Below, piece after piece: positions 6,965-12,993 of a stretch of 13,652 nt of DNA. Source of the stretch: Methanobacteriota archaeon (GTDB lineage Archaea > Thermoplasmatota > JASEFT01 > JAUWIS01). How positions within the stretch are numbered: position 1 is the first letter of the stretch; every line of letters begins with the position of its first letter. The position numbers and the translations under genes were made by a program. The notes beneath the pieces were generated by a model. The model made no database searches. It saw only the letters and a list, made by a program, of their open reading frames with translations, and was not told the origin of the DNA. The stretch is from assembly GCA_030605245.1 (NCBI GenBank), contig JAUWIS010000009.1, forward strand, positions 1 through 13,652, read 5' to 3'.

Positions 6965-7204
6965 TCAACTCACCAACTTGACAGTTATCGGGTAAATCTT
7001 CCTGATTTTTTCAGCTTTTAAGATAAATTCTTCATAGACAATACTATAATAACTGTAGATAGATTCGTATACATCCTTCTTTTGTTTTCTCTTTTTTCCT
7101 CTAATTAATGCATCATAAAATTCTTTCCTTGAAATGCCTCGTAAAAGCATTCTATCAAGTATATGTCTTTGCCTTTTCTCAGACCAATTGACTTTAAATT
7201 TCAT
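6965..7204 (-). CDS. Small toxin-like protein, DUF4258-type
   Basis: 79-residue basic protein, likely the toxin of the pair. HILDRMLLRGISRKEFYDALIRGKK near residues 14-38 matches the DUF4258 pattern of His, Arg-Met and RGIS followed by a helix. A beta-sheet region (YSYYSIVYEEF, then IRKIYPITVKLV) closes the fold. DUF4258 proteins are related in fold to RelE/MqsR-type ribonucleases and often pair with antitoxins, so mRNA cleavage is the likely but unproven activity. It abuts an antitoxin with a DNA-binding domain. The ATG at 7204 lies about 30 bp past a weak TATA-like TTTTAAG. MqsR and BrnT are alternatives; the weak similarity leaves the family call moderately sure. Confidence 0.7.
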   Translation of the reverse strand: MKFKVNWSEKRQRHILDRMLLRGISRKEFYDALIRGKKRKQKKDVYESIYSYYSIVYEEFILKAEKIRKIYPITVKLVS

Positions 7205-7365
7205 AATAATACTTGTATCACTTAGTACTACTTAAAACTTTTCATGTCTCTTGTGATTGAAATTACATCCTTCTGTTTCTGGGGTTTCTGAAAAAGGTTA
7301 TGGTTTTTGGTGGGCGGGATGAGCATAAACCAAATCTTTATAAATATCTATACATATACATATTT
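7205..7365. promoter_or_regulatory. Divergent promoter region: toxin-antitoxin operon and zinc-ribbon gene
   Basis: Minus-strand promoter of the toxin: TATA-like element at 7231-7237 next to the palindrome TAGTACTA (7223-7230) and three ACTT steps 9-10 bp apart (7211-7234), possible antitoxin operators. Plus-strand promoter of the zinc-ribbon gene: TATA box TTTATAAATA at 7337-7346, 24-25 bp before its ATG. The middle holds the second G-rich repeat. No gene seen. Confidence 0.5.
7289..7313 (+). repeat. G-rich direct repeat, copy 2 (right of toxin-antitoxin pair)
   Basis: Matches 6559-6583 at 22 of 25 bases (TGAAAAAGGTTATGGTT core). Similarity fades further right, although both copies stay G-rich. 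It may be a trace of how the toxin-antitoxin pair was inserted, or a dispersed repeat of this genome. Confidence 0.5.
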
Positions 7366-7366
7366 A
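7329..7366 (+). repeat. Duplicated promoter segment, copy 1
   Basis: Shares 33 of 38 bases with 7512-7549, starting with the identical ACCAAATCTTTAT. In this copy the left TATA (7337-7346) is used and the ATG falls at its right end. In the other copy the TATA has shifted about 20 bp downstream. The two promoters drive the zinc-ribbon gene and the RHH-methyltransferase operon. Confidence 0.65.
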
Positions 7367-7485
7367 TGACAAAGAAAAAGATGATTTGTCCATTTTGCGA
7401 GGGAACAAGATATATACCAACAGAAGATGAAAAAGATGTAATCATTTGCCCTGACTGTAAAGGAAAAGGATATGTCTATCTATAA
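7366..7485 (+). CDS. 39-residue zinc-ribbon peptide (half DnaJ-type zinc finger)
   Basis: Small protein dominated by two knuckles, Cys8-x2-Cys11 (CPFCEGTR) and Cys28-x2-Cys31 (CPDCKGKG). The second keeps the CxxCxGxG pattern of DnaJ-type zinc fingers, so it should bind one zinc ion. The ATG at 7366 is chosen because a TATA box lies 24-25 bp upstream. The reading frame stays open further upstream, but that part would cover the promoter and has no domain character. It sits between a toxin-antitoxin pair and a restriction-modification cluster and shares a duplicated promoter with the latter. Function unknown; an accessory protein-binding or nucleic-acid-binding peptide is possible. Confidence 0.7.
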   Translation: MTKKKMICPFCEGTRYIPTEDEKDVIICPDCKGKGYVYL

Positions 7486-7511
7486 TTGGTATCTAAAAAA
7501 ATTGTAAGCGC

Positions 7512-7549
7512 ACCAAATCTTTATGAGTATGTATAAATATACCTATTTA
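7512..7549 (+). promoter_or_regulatory. Promoter of the RHH-methyltransferase operon (duplicated segment, copy 2)
   Basis: Copy of 7329-7366 with five changes. The working TATA is probably GTATAAATATA (7531-7541), 20-25 bp before the ATG at 7560, giving a leaderless transcript. The duplication suggests that the operon and the upstream zinc-ribbon gene respond to the same factor, perhaps the RHH protein encoded here. Confidence 0.6.
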
Positions 7550-7559
7550 CAGTGATAGG

Positions 7560-7706
7560 ATGAATAACAAGAAACCAGTTACTTTAAGCATTGATGAAAA
7601 AACCTATGAACAGTACAGGAAGCATTGTGAAGAAAACGGTTTTGTTTTGTCTAAAAAAGTGGAGATGTTTATGAAAGAGGAACTGAATAAAAAGAGGGGG
7701 AAATGA
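7560..7706 (+). CDS. Ribbon-helix-helix (CopG-like) regulator, 48 aa
   Basis: Short DNA-binding protein: a beta strand KPVTLSIDEK (residues 4-13), then helix TYEQYRKHCEENG, turn, and helix LSKKVEMFMKEELNKK. This is the ribbon-helix-helix layout, in which two chains form the DNA-contacting sheet. Its TGA overlaps the methyltransferase ATG (ATGA), so the two are co-translated. By analogy with other small regulators fused to the front of modification operons, it probably represses its own promoter and sets methyltransferase level. The ATG at 7560 lies 20-25 bp past a clear TATA box. Too short for most gene finders, but context and pattern are convincing. Confidence 0.8.
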   Translation: MNNKKPVTLSIDEKTYEQYRKHCEENGFVLSKKVEMFMKEELNKKRGK

Positions 7707-9565
7707 CAGCACATTTTTATTTCAAAATATTCAACAGCATAAAAAGTGAACATGAAGCAAAAGATTTTGCTAAATTGGAACTGCTTGGTTTATTCGGCAA
7801 AGTAGCGCCGATTCATAATTTTTTTGATAAACTCTCCAAAAAACCGTTAAAGTTATTCACTTCCGAACCAATAAGAATACAGGACATAATAACAACAGAG
7901 TTACCGTATGGAAAAATACAGGGTTATTATGGAACAAGAGACAGATTAATTGACATAACTAAATTAGTGAAAAGGTTAGCATACATACGAGAAATATTTT
8001 TGGTCACAGAAAGTAAAGAGAAGGTAGAAAAAATATTAAAACAAATATTTCCAGATGGAAGTATAGATAAAAATGTGCAGTTCTTTGAAAAAGATGGAAA
8101 TATTTTATTTAGGTTCATTACAAATCAATATTTCTTAGAAAAATCGCAATATATTTCAAAACTAAGCAGAAATAAAAAAGAAATCAACATGAATGTTGAC
8201 ATTTTGTTTTCCCATTTATTCAACAATAATTATAGGATACCAGCGTCTTCTACATTAAGTATTGGCAAAAGGTTAGAGGACTATTTTGCTATCAGAGAAG
8301 AATCTTCCCTGTATCTGAATCATTATATGCATCCGTACAAAGGGAAGTTTCATCCAAAAATGGTCAGGGCGTTGTTGAATTACATTTATCCAGAAGACAA
8401 AGGCAAAGTCTTAGATAATTTTGCTGGAAGCGGGACATTACTTGTTGAAGCAGGTTACTTAGGGTTAGATAGTCTTGGAATAGAAATTAATCCATTATCT
8501 GTTTTGATGAGTAATGTTAAGTGCCATTCTGTAAAAATTCCTCTGGATGAATTGAAAGCAGAAATAGATAATTATTTGGAAAGATTAGATAATGAAACAA
8601 AAGCACTTATACAGTTCAATAAAGGGCAGACATTACTGATTAAACAGAGTGTAGATTTTTCAAAAATCAAAGAAGAGTCTAAACAGTTATTAAAAGAATT
8701 GAGGAAAAGGAATGGTTTTGGAAACAATGAGTTTGTTATTCAAGAGATTATTATAGCAAGAGAGTTGCTACAAAATAAATTGCTAAAAAATATTAGGAGC
8801 AAAAACATAACAGAGTTTTTACTTTTATCCTTAAGTGGGGCAATCAGTGACATATCAAGAAGAACAAAAAATGATTTTGAAAAAGTTTTAAGGGAAAGAA
8901 TAAATGATTTGTATCTGAGAATATACCTATTTCACAAACTAAATAAAGTATTAAATATCAATGTAGGTGACGGAAAAACCTACTGCGGTGATACAAGAAA
9001 TATGGAAGAAATAAAAGGTTTCTCTAAGAACGGTTTTGTTGATGCAATTCTTAATTCCCCACCGTATTCTACTGCGCTGGATTACATTAAGAATGATTAC
9101 CCGCAACTAATTTTATTGAAACTGGTAAACTCTATGGAAGAGTTAGAAAAAAACATGATGGGGAATCCCAGAATAAACTATGATAAAAAAGAATTATTAA
9201 TGTTGGTGAAAGATAAAGAAAAAGACCCTTTAAAAATATCGGATTTGGCTCATAAATATGTTTCTCTACTTTTGAACAATGGAAGACAAGATGCAGGACT
9301 GAGAGTTTATAAGTTTTATATAGACATGCTTTATACATTAAAAGAAATGAATAGAGTAATGAAAAAAGGATCCAAATGTGCAATTATTATAGGAAACAAT
9401 CATTTCATGATTGATGATGAGTATGTTGAGATACCAAACGGTGAGGTAATTTTGGAAATCGCTAAGAAGACAGGATTTAAAGAAGATTTAATTATAGAGA
9501 GAGATTTACAGAAAACAAGCGTAGGAAACATAAGAAAAGAAAGTGTGATTATTCTTAAAAAGTGA
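7703..9565 (+). CDS. DNA amino-methyltransferase (N4-cytosine/N6-adenine type), 620 aa
   Basis: S-adenosylmethionine-dependent DNA methyltransferase. HPYKGKFHPKMVRALL (210-225) resembles the element before motif I in N4-cytosine enzymes. Motif I is VLDNFAGSGTLLVEA (236-250), motif II is GIEIN (259-263), and motif IV is NSPPYS (451-456). SPPY at the active site favours N4-cytosine methylation but does not prove it. About 190 residues separate motifs I and IV, an insertion large enough to hold target recognition (alpha-like order). The first 200 residues, starting YFKIFNSIKSEHEAKDFAKLELLGLFG, recall the N-terminal part of archaeal Trm11/TrmG10-type RNA methyltransferases, so an RNA substrate is a less likely alternative. 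The ATG overlaps the RHH gene and is preceded by GAGGGGG. Neighbouring endonuclease and second methyltransferase indicate a restriction-modification role. Confidence 0.85.
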   Translation: MTAHFYFKIFNSIKSEHEAKDFAKLELLGLFGKVAPIHNFFDKLSKKPLKLFTSEPIRIQDIITTELPYGKIQGYYGTRDRLIDITKLVKRLAYIREIFLVTESKEKVEKILKQIFPDGSIDKNVQFFEKDGNILFRFITNQYFLEKSQYISKLSRNKKEINMNVDILFSHLFNNNYRIPASSTLSIGKRLEDYFAIREESSLYLNHYMHPYKGKFHPKMVRALLNYIYPEDKGKVLDNFAGSGTLLVEAGYLGLDSLGIEINPLSVLMSNVKCHSVKIPLDELKAEIDNYLERLDNETKALIQFNKGQTLLIKQSVDFSKIKEESKQLLKELRKRNGFGNNEFVIQEIIIARELLQNKLLKNIRSKNITEFLLLSLSGAISDISRRTKNDFEKVLRERINDLYLRIYLFHKLNKVLNINVGDGKTYCGDTRNMEEIKGFSKNGFVDAILNSPPYSTALDYIKNDYPQLILLKLVNSMEELEKNMMGNPRINYDKKELLMLVKDKEKDPLKISDLAHKYVSLLLNNGRQDAGLRVYKFYIDMLYTLKEMNRVMKKGSKCAIIIGNNHFMIDDEYVEIPNGEVILEIAKKTGFKEDLIIERDLQKTSVGNIRKESVIILKK

Positions 9566-9580
9566 CAATAATATTTATTT

Positions 9581-9611
9581 TTCTTAACTTATTCTTAACT
9601 TATTTTAAATA
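9581..9611 (+). promoter_or_regulatory. Promoter with 11-bp tandem repeat upstream of winged-helix/REase operon
   Basis: TTCTTAACTTA occurs twice head to tail (9581-9591, 9592-9602), followed immediately by the TATA box TTTTAAATA (9603-9611), which is about 27 bp before the ATG at 9634. An 11-bp period puts successive sites on one face of the helix. A related tandem repeat precedes the second methyltransferase, so both probably bind the same protein, most simply the winged-helix protein encoded here. Confidence 0.7.
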
Positions 9612-9633
9612 CGCTCTATACCTATTATGAACC

Positions 9634-9882
9634 ATGGACTGGGAGAAATATGCATGGTTGAACAGAGGCAAGAGAAGAAAAAGTGTTTTGGAATTACTCA
9701 ATAAATCTGAAAAACCACTATCCACAAAAGATGTTGGAATAAAATTAAAAATTGCGATTTCTCAGGCATCATATACTTTAAAAGAACTAAATGAAAAAGG
9801 GCTGATAGATTGTATTAATCCAAATGATAAAATCGGAAAGTTGTATATTATTAATAAAAAGGGTAAGGAGTTATTAAAATGA
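9634..9882 (+). CDS. Winged helix-turn-helix regulator, candidate controller of the R-M system
   Basis: 82 residues forming one winged-helix domain. Helix RRKSVLELLNKSEKPLS (14-30), then TKDVGIKLKIAISQASYTLKELNEKGLIDC (31-60) carries the recognition helix. The wing is NPNDKIGKLYIINKKGKELL. The beginning MDWEKYAWLNRGKRR and overall pattern match small archaeal ArsR/MarR-like regulators. Its stop overlaps the endonuclease ATG (ATGA), the arrangement seen for controller (C) proteins placed ahead of restriction genes, although classic C proteins are xenobiotic-response-type helix-turn-helix, not winged. It likely binds the 11-bp tandem repeats in its own promoter, and probably those before the second methyltransferase, delaying restriction until DNA is methylated. 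That role is inferred. Confidence 0.82.
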   Translation: MDWEKYAWLNRGKRRKSVLELLNKSEKPLSTKDVGIKLKIAISQASYTLKELNEKGLIDCINPNDKIGKLYIINKKGKELLK

Positions 9883-10436
9883 ATCAATTTGATATTACTA
9901 AGGAAATGATTATGGAGATACTTAATGGCGTTTCTTTTAGGATGCAGAAATTTAAAAAAGAACTTATGGATGGATATGATATACATTTCAGTAATAAGAA
10001 TTTATCAGAAATTGTTGGAAAAATAATGGAAAAAGTTTCTGCTGATATTTTTACTAAAAGATTAGGCTATGAAGTAAAAAGGGCATTGGCAGATAGAGAT
10101 CCCGACTTGGTATTTACTAAGTTAAACAAACCGATGGAAATTAAAGTCACTTCAACAGATAATGCTTGGACTGGAGGAGAGTTTAGCCAAAGACCTTTTG
10201 ATTACTTACTCGTTTCTTGGGGTGGGAATTTTGATGAGTTCTTTTGTTGCCTAACCCATTTAGATAAGTCCGAATGGAAATCTAATATCTCTAAGAAATT
10301 TTATGGTCCCTCATTAAATGCAAAAATAGTTTATAACAAAAAAGATAAAACAATATTTTTTGGTAGTTTTGAAGTTACTAAAAGAGGAGCAATTAAAATA
10401 AAAAGGGAAAAGATAAGTCAAACTTATTTAGAATGA
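9879..10436 (+). CDS. Type II restriction endonuclease-like PD-(D/E)XK protein
   Basis: 185-residue likely nuclease. The catalytic triad reads Pro75-Asp76 then Glu87-Ile-Lys89 (DPDLVF, ten residues, EIK), a standard PD-(D/E)XK site. It is followed by TSTDNAWTGGEFSQRPFDYLLVSW (91-114), a segment that looks like the substrate-facing strand and helix of small type II enzymes. A helical region (40-65, SEIVGKIMEKVSADIFTKRLGYEV) precedes the core. A ribosome-binding AAGGAG lies 8-10 bp before the ATG, which overlaps the winged-helix gene. Co-transcription with a regulator and location between two DNA methyltransferases support restriction. The recognition sequence cannot be told from the protein. 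A Holliday-junction or repair nuclease of the same fold is a less likely alternative. Confidence 0.8.
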   Translation: MNQFDITKEMIMEILNGVSFRMQKFKKELMDGYDIHFSNKNLSEIVGKIMEKVSADIFTKRLGYEVKRALADRDPDLVFTKLNKPMEIKVTSTDNAWTGGEFSQRPFDYLLVSWGGNFDEFFCCLTHLDKSEWKSNISKKFYGPSLNAKIVYNKKDKTIFFGSFEVTKRGAIKIKREKISQTYLE

Positions 10437-10479
10437 TGGAAACAATTTCGATGCAGATATGAATAACTTCCACCTTCTC

Positions 10480-10512
10480 ATAACTAACCTATAACTAACC
10501 TGTAACTAAGTA
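10480..10512 (+). promoter_or_regulatory. 11-bp tandem repeat (2 exact, 1 diverged) upstream of second methyltransferase
   Basis: ATAACTAACCT occurs at 10480-10490 and 10491-10501, followed by GTAACTAAGTA (10502-10512). All units share TAACTAA or a close form and keep an 11-bp period. TAACT[A/T]A is also the core of the repeat at 9581-9602. A weak TATA-like AAGTAAAAG (10508-10516) follows, about 29 bp before the GTG start. Confidence 0.7.
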
Positions 10513-10540
10513 AAAGAACTGCTGCGCCTGATCGGAAAAT

Positions 10541-11470
10541 GTGAACTATATCCCGATGTCCGCTCTCACATCTTCCGATTATAAAAATTTCCTAAAGGCG
10601 CACAATGAGATAATTATTGAGGATGTGAAGATACCGATAGGGGAGCACTGGAAGATTAAAAGATTACAGCCTGAAAACTGTGAGATGGAAACAAACACTG
10701 TGTGGAGTTTTCCGAAGCGCGGGGACTGGGCAACGCATTACCTGAATGCAAAGTACAGGGGCAACTGGGCGCCGCAGCTACCCAGGAACCTGATTTTAAG
10801 GTACTCAAAAAAGGGTGAGACTGTTTTGGATGCTTTTGCAGGCAGCGGAACAACATTAATTGAATGCAAGCTGCTGGGAAGAAACGGGATAGGTGTTGAC
10901 ATCAACAAAGAAGCAATTATGGTTGCAAGGGACAGGCTCAATTTCAGTTCAATTGATGCAGACTTCCCAGACTCAACACAAAAAACATATTCGGGTGATG
11001 CAAGAAACCTTAATCTGATTAAAAAGGAAAGCATTGATTTGATTGCCACACACCCGCCTTATGCAAGCATAATTCCTTATACAAAAAACTCAAACCATAA
11101 ACAGGAAGGAGATTTGTCAAAGGTTCATTCAATTAATGAATTCGCAGAAGAAACAAGAAATGTAGCGCATGAGTTTCAGCGAATTCTTAGACCGGGAGGG
11201 TACTGCGCTGTTTTAATGGGGGATACAAGAAGGCACAAGCATCAGGTTCCAATATCGTTCAGGGTAATGCAGTCTTTCTTGGAGGAAGGTTTTATTCTAA
11301 AAGAGAGCATAATAAAGGTACAGCATCACACAAAAACAGCACCACTCTGGAAAAACATGTCAGTAAAATTCAATTTCCTTCTTCTCATGCATGAGCATCT
11401 TTTCATTTTCAGAAAATTAGAAAAGGATGAAAAGTTAAGTAAGTTTAAGGAAAGTATGAGATGGTGGTAG
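10541..11470 (+). CDS. DNA amino-methyltransferase (N4-cytosine/N6-adenine type), 309 aa
   Basis: Second DNA methyltransferase. TVWSFPKRGDWATHYLNAKYRGNWAPQLPRNLILRYS (53-89) is the conserved block before motif I in one group of amino-methyltransferases from archaeal and bacterial R-M systems. Motif I is VLDAFAGSGTTLIE (95-108), motif II GVDIN (118-122), motif IV THPPYAS (170-176). A GILRPGG-like element (ILRPGGYCAVLMGD, 215-228) marks the later core strands. Length is normal for the family and the protein appears complete. The start is GTG at 10541; ATG at 10556 would remove five residues. It has its own promoter with 11-bp repeats related to those of the winged-helix/endonuclease operon. Base choice is somewhat richer in G+C than the preceding genes, hinting at a separate origin. 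With the 620-residue enzyme it may methylate the other strand of an asymmetric site. Confidence 0.9.
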   Translation: MNYIPMSALTSSDYKNFLKAHNEIIIEDVKIPIGEHWKIKRLQPENCEMETNTVWSFPKRGDWATHYLNAKYRGNWAPQLPRNLILRYSKKGETVLDAFAGSGTTLIECKLLGRNGIGVDINKEAIMVARDRLNFSSIDADFPDSTQKTYSGDARNLNLIKKESIDLIATHPPYASIIPYTKNSNHKQEGDLSKVHSINEFAEETRNVAHEFQRILRPGGYCAVLMGDTRRHKHQVPISFRVMQSFLEEGFILKESIIKVQHHTKTAPLWKNMSVKFNFLLLMHEHLFIFRKLEKDEKLSKFKESMRWW

Positions 11471-11615
11471 TTAAGACATCTGCCATGAAATATGGATTGA
11501 AAACAGGATACTTTTTGGTTGAAAAAAATTTTATGCATTGATGCTATATCATTAAAATGTTAAAGTACAGGGAGGAAAAAAATAATTTGTGTTCCGAAAG
11601 GAGGAGGGAATAGTG
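11471..11615. other. Intergenic stretch with 10-bp inverted repeat
   Basis: Gap between the second methyltransferase and a possible small ORF. CAGGGAGGAA (11568-11577) is the exact reverse complement of TTCCTCCCTG (11621-11630), giving a 10-bp stem around a 43-base loop. The loop holds the strong ribosome-binding-like AGGAGGAGGG (11600-11609). No longer gene is seen on either strand. Confidence 0.45.
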
Positions 11616-11702
11616 ATGAATTCCTCCCTGCATAAAGGTAAATGGCTTATAAGGATTTATATGTTACCATGGATAAAAAAGATGTGGTCTAAAACTTTGT
11701 AG
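11616..11702 (+). CDS. Possible 28-residue basic peptide
   Basis: Encodes MNSSLHKGKWLIRIYMLPWI followed by KKMWSKTL and stops at a TAG inside the palindromic element at 11699. It is basic, tryptophan-rich and amphipathic. An unusually strong AGGAGGAGGG lies 6-15 bp before the ATG. Codons 2-5 form one arm of the 10-bp inverted repeat, so the start could be masked by RNA folding. This recalls small membrane-active or leader peptides, but there is no homology evidence and chance is quite possible. Confidence 0.3.
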   Translation: MNSSLHKGKWLIRIYMLPWIKKMWSKTL

Positions 11703-11746
11703 TGCCTAAACCTCATGTAATAATTTCTATGTTTTTTAGGCACTAT
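11699..11746 (-). repeat. 48-bp palindromic element, copy downstream of fic2
   Basis: TAGTGCCTAAA (11700-11710) and TTTAGGCACTA (11735-11745) are exact reverse complements around a 24-bp centre. The element matches 12717-12764 at 43 of 48 bases and in the same orientation. The differences fall mainly on the TATA part of the centre, so this copy has probably lost promoter function. It contains the fic2 stop codon (TAG, 11745-11743) on one strand and the stop of the 28-residue ORF on the other. Confidence 0.85.
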
Positions 11747-12708
11747 CTCCTTAATGTTTTTATCCATTTTTTATAATCTGGGTCAAGACTCTGAAGATGG
11801 GAATCCAATGATAGATTCACCTTCTTTTTGAAAAATCTTACAATACCCAACATATCATGTCTCATCTGCGCATTCTCTAAAACCTGAAAATATTTTTTCT
11901 TTTCCCTGTTTTCTATAATAATTGGAGGATATTTGTGTTTCATCAGAACCCAGTTAGATAAAAGCCTGCCAACCCTTCCGTTTCCATCTGCAAATGGATG
12001 AATGGACTCAAAGTCTAAATGCGTAGTGGCTGAGAGTGTTATTGGATCAAAATGTTCAGGGTTTTTATTGATTCGTCTAATTAGTTTTTTCATAAGCACA
12101 GGCACCTGTTCTTGTTGAGGAGGTACATATGAGGAACCTCTTATCCAGACAGGCACATCCCTGTATTTTCCAACTACCTCAACATCAAACAGACCTCTCA
12201 TGGTTACTTTGTGCAGGGCAAGAATTGCATTTTTGTTAATTTCCTGTTTTCTTTTCAGAAAATCATAAACCATGTTTACAGCATCTCTATGAGCCTGGGC
12301 AGAGGTATAGTCTGTAACCATCTTGTTACCTGATGCTATACCTTCTTGCAGGATTAATGCAGTTTCCTTAAGGTTTAGGGTGCTACCCTCAATCGCAGTA
12401 GAATTATATGTCCATATAATAGAGATATCCTCCTTCAGCCTGTTTTCAACCATAGGGTTTCTGCGAAGTAATGATAATCGCTTTTTCTTTAAATTGATTA
12501 TTTTGTCAAGGGATGTTTCAATCTTTATAGGAAAGACCTTGGATGGTGTTGGGAGTTTGAGTTTGTGTTTTTTTGCATATTTTTCTGCCTCATTACGCAT
12601 ACCTAAATATTCAATCACCTGCTGTGAGATTTTCCCTCCTGTGCGCTTGGATTCTACCAGATAATAGTAGTATTCTCCATTGATGAATTTTGCTCTGATA
12701 AAGGCCAT
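11743..12708 (-). CDS. Fic-domain protein (fic2), class II with N-terminal inhibitory helix
   Basis: 321-residue Fic protein, likely an AMP transferase acting on an unknown protein hydroxyl. The core HPFADGNGRVGR spans 237-248, with catalytic His237 and the anchor Arg248. The inhibitory motif STAIEG (103-108) precedes it, so the protein is class II and probably held inactive until Glu107 moves. Residues 1-36 (AFIRAKFINGEYYYYLVESK, then GKISQQVIEYLG) repeat the small basic module of fic1 and resemble the N-terminus of IS1634-type transposases. A lysine-rich linker (45-85) follows. The C-terminal 40 residues are helical. The ATG at 12708 is 27 bp past a TATA box. The gene lies between two copies of a 48-bp palindromic element, one its promoter, the other covering its stop codon, and directly follows an aldehyde oxidoreductase remnant. 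Confidence 0.9.
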   Translation of the reverse strand: MAFIRAKFINGEYYYYLVESKRTGGKISQQVIEYLGMRNEAEKYAKKHKLKLPTPSKVFPIKIETSLDKIINLKKKRLSLLRRNPMVENRLKEDISIIWTYNSTAIEGSTLNLKETALILQEGIASGNKMVTDYTSAQAHRDAVNMVYDFLKRKQEINKNAILALHKVTMRGLFDVEVVGKYRDVPVWIRGSSYVPPQQEQVPVLMKKLIRRINKNPEHFDPITLSATTHLDFESIHPFADGNGRVGRLLSNWVLMKHKYPPIIIENREKKKYFQVLENAQMRHDMLGIVRFFKKKVNLSLDSHLQSLDPDYKKWIKTLRR

Positions 12709-12716
12709 AATATAGT

Positions 12717-12764
12717 GTAGTGCCTAAACAGTATATAATAATTTCTATGTTTTTTAGGCACTAC
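12717..12764 (-). promoter_or_regulatory. fic2 promoter: 12-bp inverted repeat bracketing the TATA box
   Basis: GTAGTGCCTAAA (12717-12728) and its exact reverse complement TTTAGGCACTAC (12753-12764) flank a TATA box (GTATATAATA on the plus strand, 12731-12740). The near arm ends 8 bp before the ATG. The layout (total span, TATA inside, distance to the start) nearly equals that of fic1, though the half-site sequence differs. An operator for a dimer, most simply fic2 itself, is inferred. Confidence 0.75.
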
Positions 12765-12768
12765 AATC

Positions 12769-12972
12769 TTACTGATGAGATTTTATTAACTCGACAATCT
12801 CAGGGAAATCTATTTTTTTTTTAACTGTTTCAAGGGTTGGAACACCATTTGTGTCCCATCCTTTGCATTTATAAACAGCATCACAGAGTTTTTCATACTG
12901 CGATTCACGGTAATTTCTAAGCATTTTCATCTTTTCTTCAGTGGTTTTATTCTCAGGATTAAGGATTTGCTT
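12769..12972 (-). pseudogene. C-terminal remnant of aldehyde:ferredoxin oxidoreductase
   Basis: The frame is open from a stop at 12975-12973 to TAA at 12771-12769 and reads PENKTTEEKMKMLRNYRESQ, then YEKLCDAVYKCKGWDTNGVP, then TLETVKKKIDFPEIVELIK. This matches the last 50-60 residues of tungsten-containing aldehyde:ferredoxin oxidoreductases, where a Y..RGWD.nGvPt.e.l stretch closes domain 3. The family is about 600 residues, so over 90 percent is missing, including the tungstopterin and iron-sulphur sites. An ATG at 12930 could give a 53-residue product, but nothing suggests function. The 5' break lies beside a duplicated piece of the neighbouring zinc-ribbon gene, pointing to a rearrangement, and the fic2 promoter begins 4 bp after its stop. 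Confidence 0.7.
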
Positions 12973-12993
12973 TTATCCTGTATTTTGTCACAA
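12957..12993 (-). repeat. Duplicated 3' end of the zinc-ribbon gene, displaced copy
   Basis: Matches 13030-13066 at 34 of 37 bases, including 24 identical in a row. It would encode VTKYRIKANP and a stop, against VTKYRIKGNL and a stop in the intact gene. It overlaps the broken 5' side of the oxidoreductase remnant and lies 73 bp from the original. Confidence 0.85.

Noticed and set aside
7300..7365. Longer 61-residue form of the zinc-ribbon peptide
   Set aside because: The extra 22 codons run through the G-rich repeat and the TATA box.
10433..10462. Nine-codon ORF overlapping the endonuclease stop (ATGA)
   Set aside because: Too short and without ribosome site or conservation evidence to call a leader peptide.
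10738..11049. Minus-strand ORF inside the second methyltransferase
   Set aside because: Antisense to the motif I to motif IV region; no promoter or family resemblance.
11699..12764. Complete insertion sequence with fic2 as its cargo
   Set aside because: No transposase and no target-site duplication; only the repeat structure is supported.
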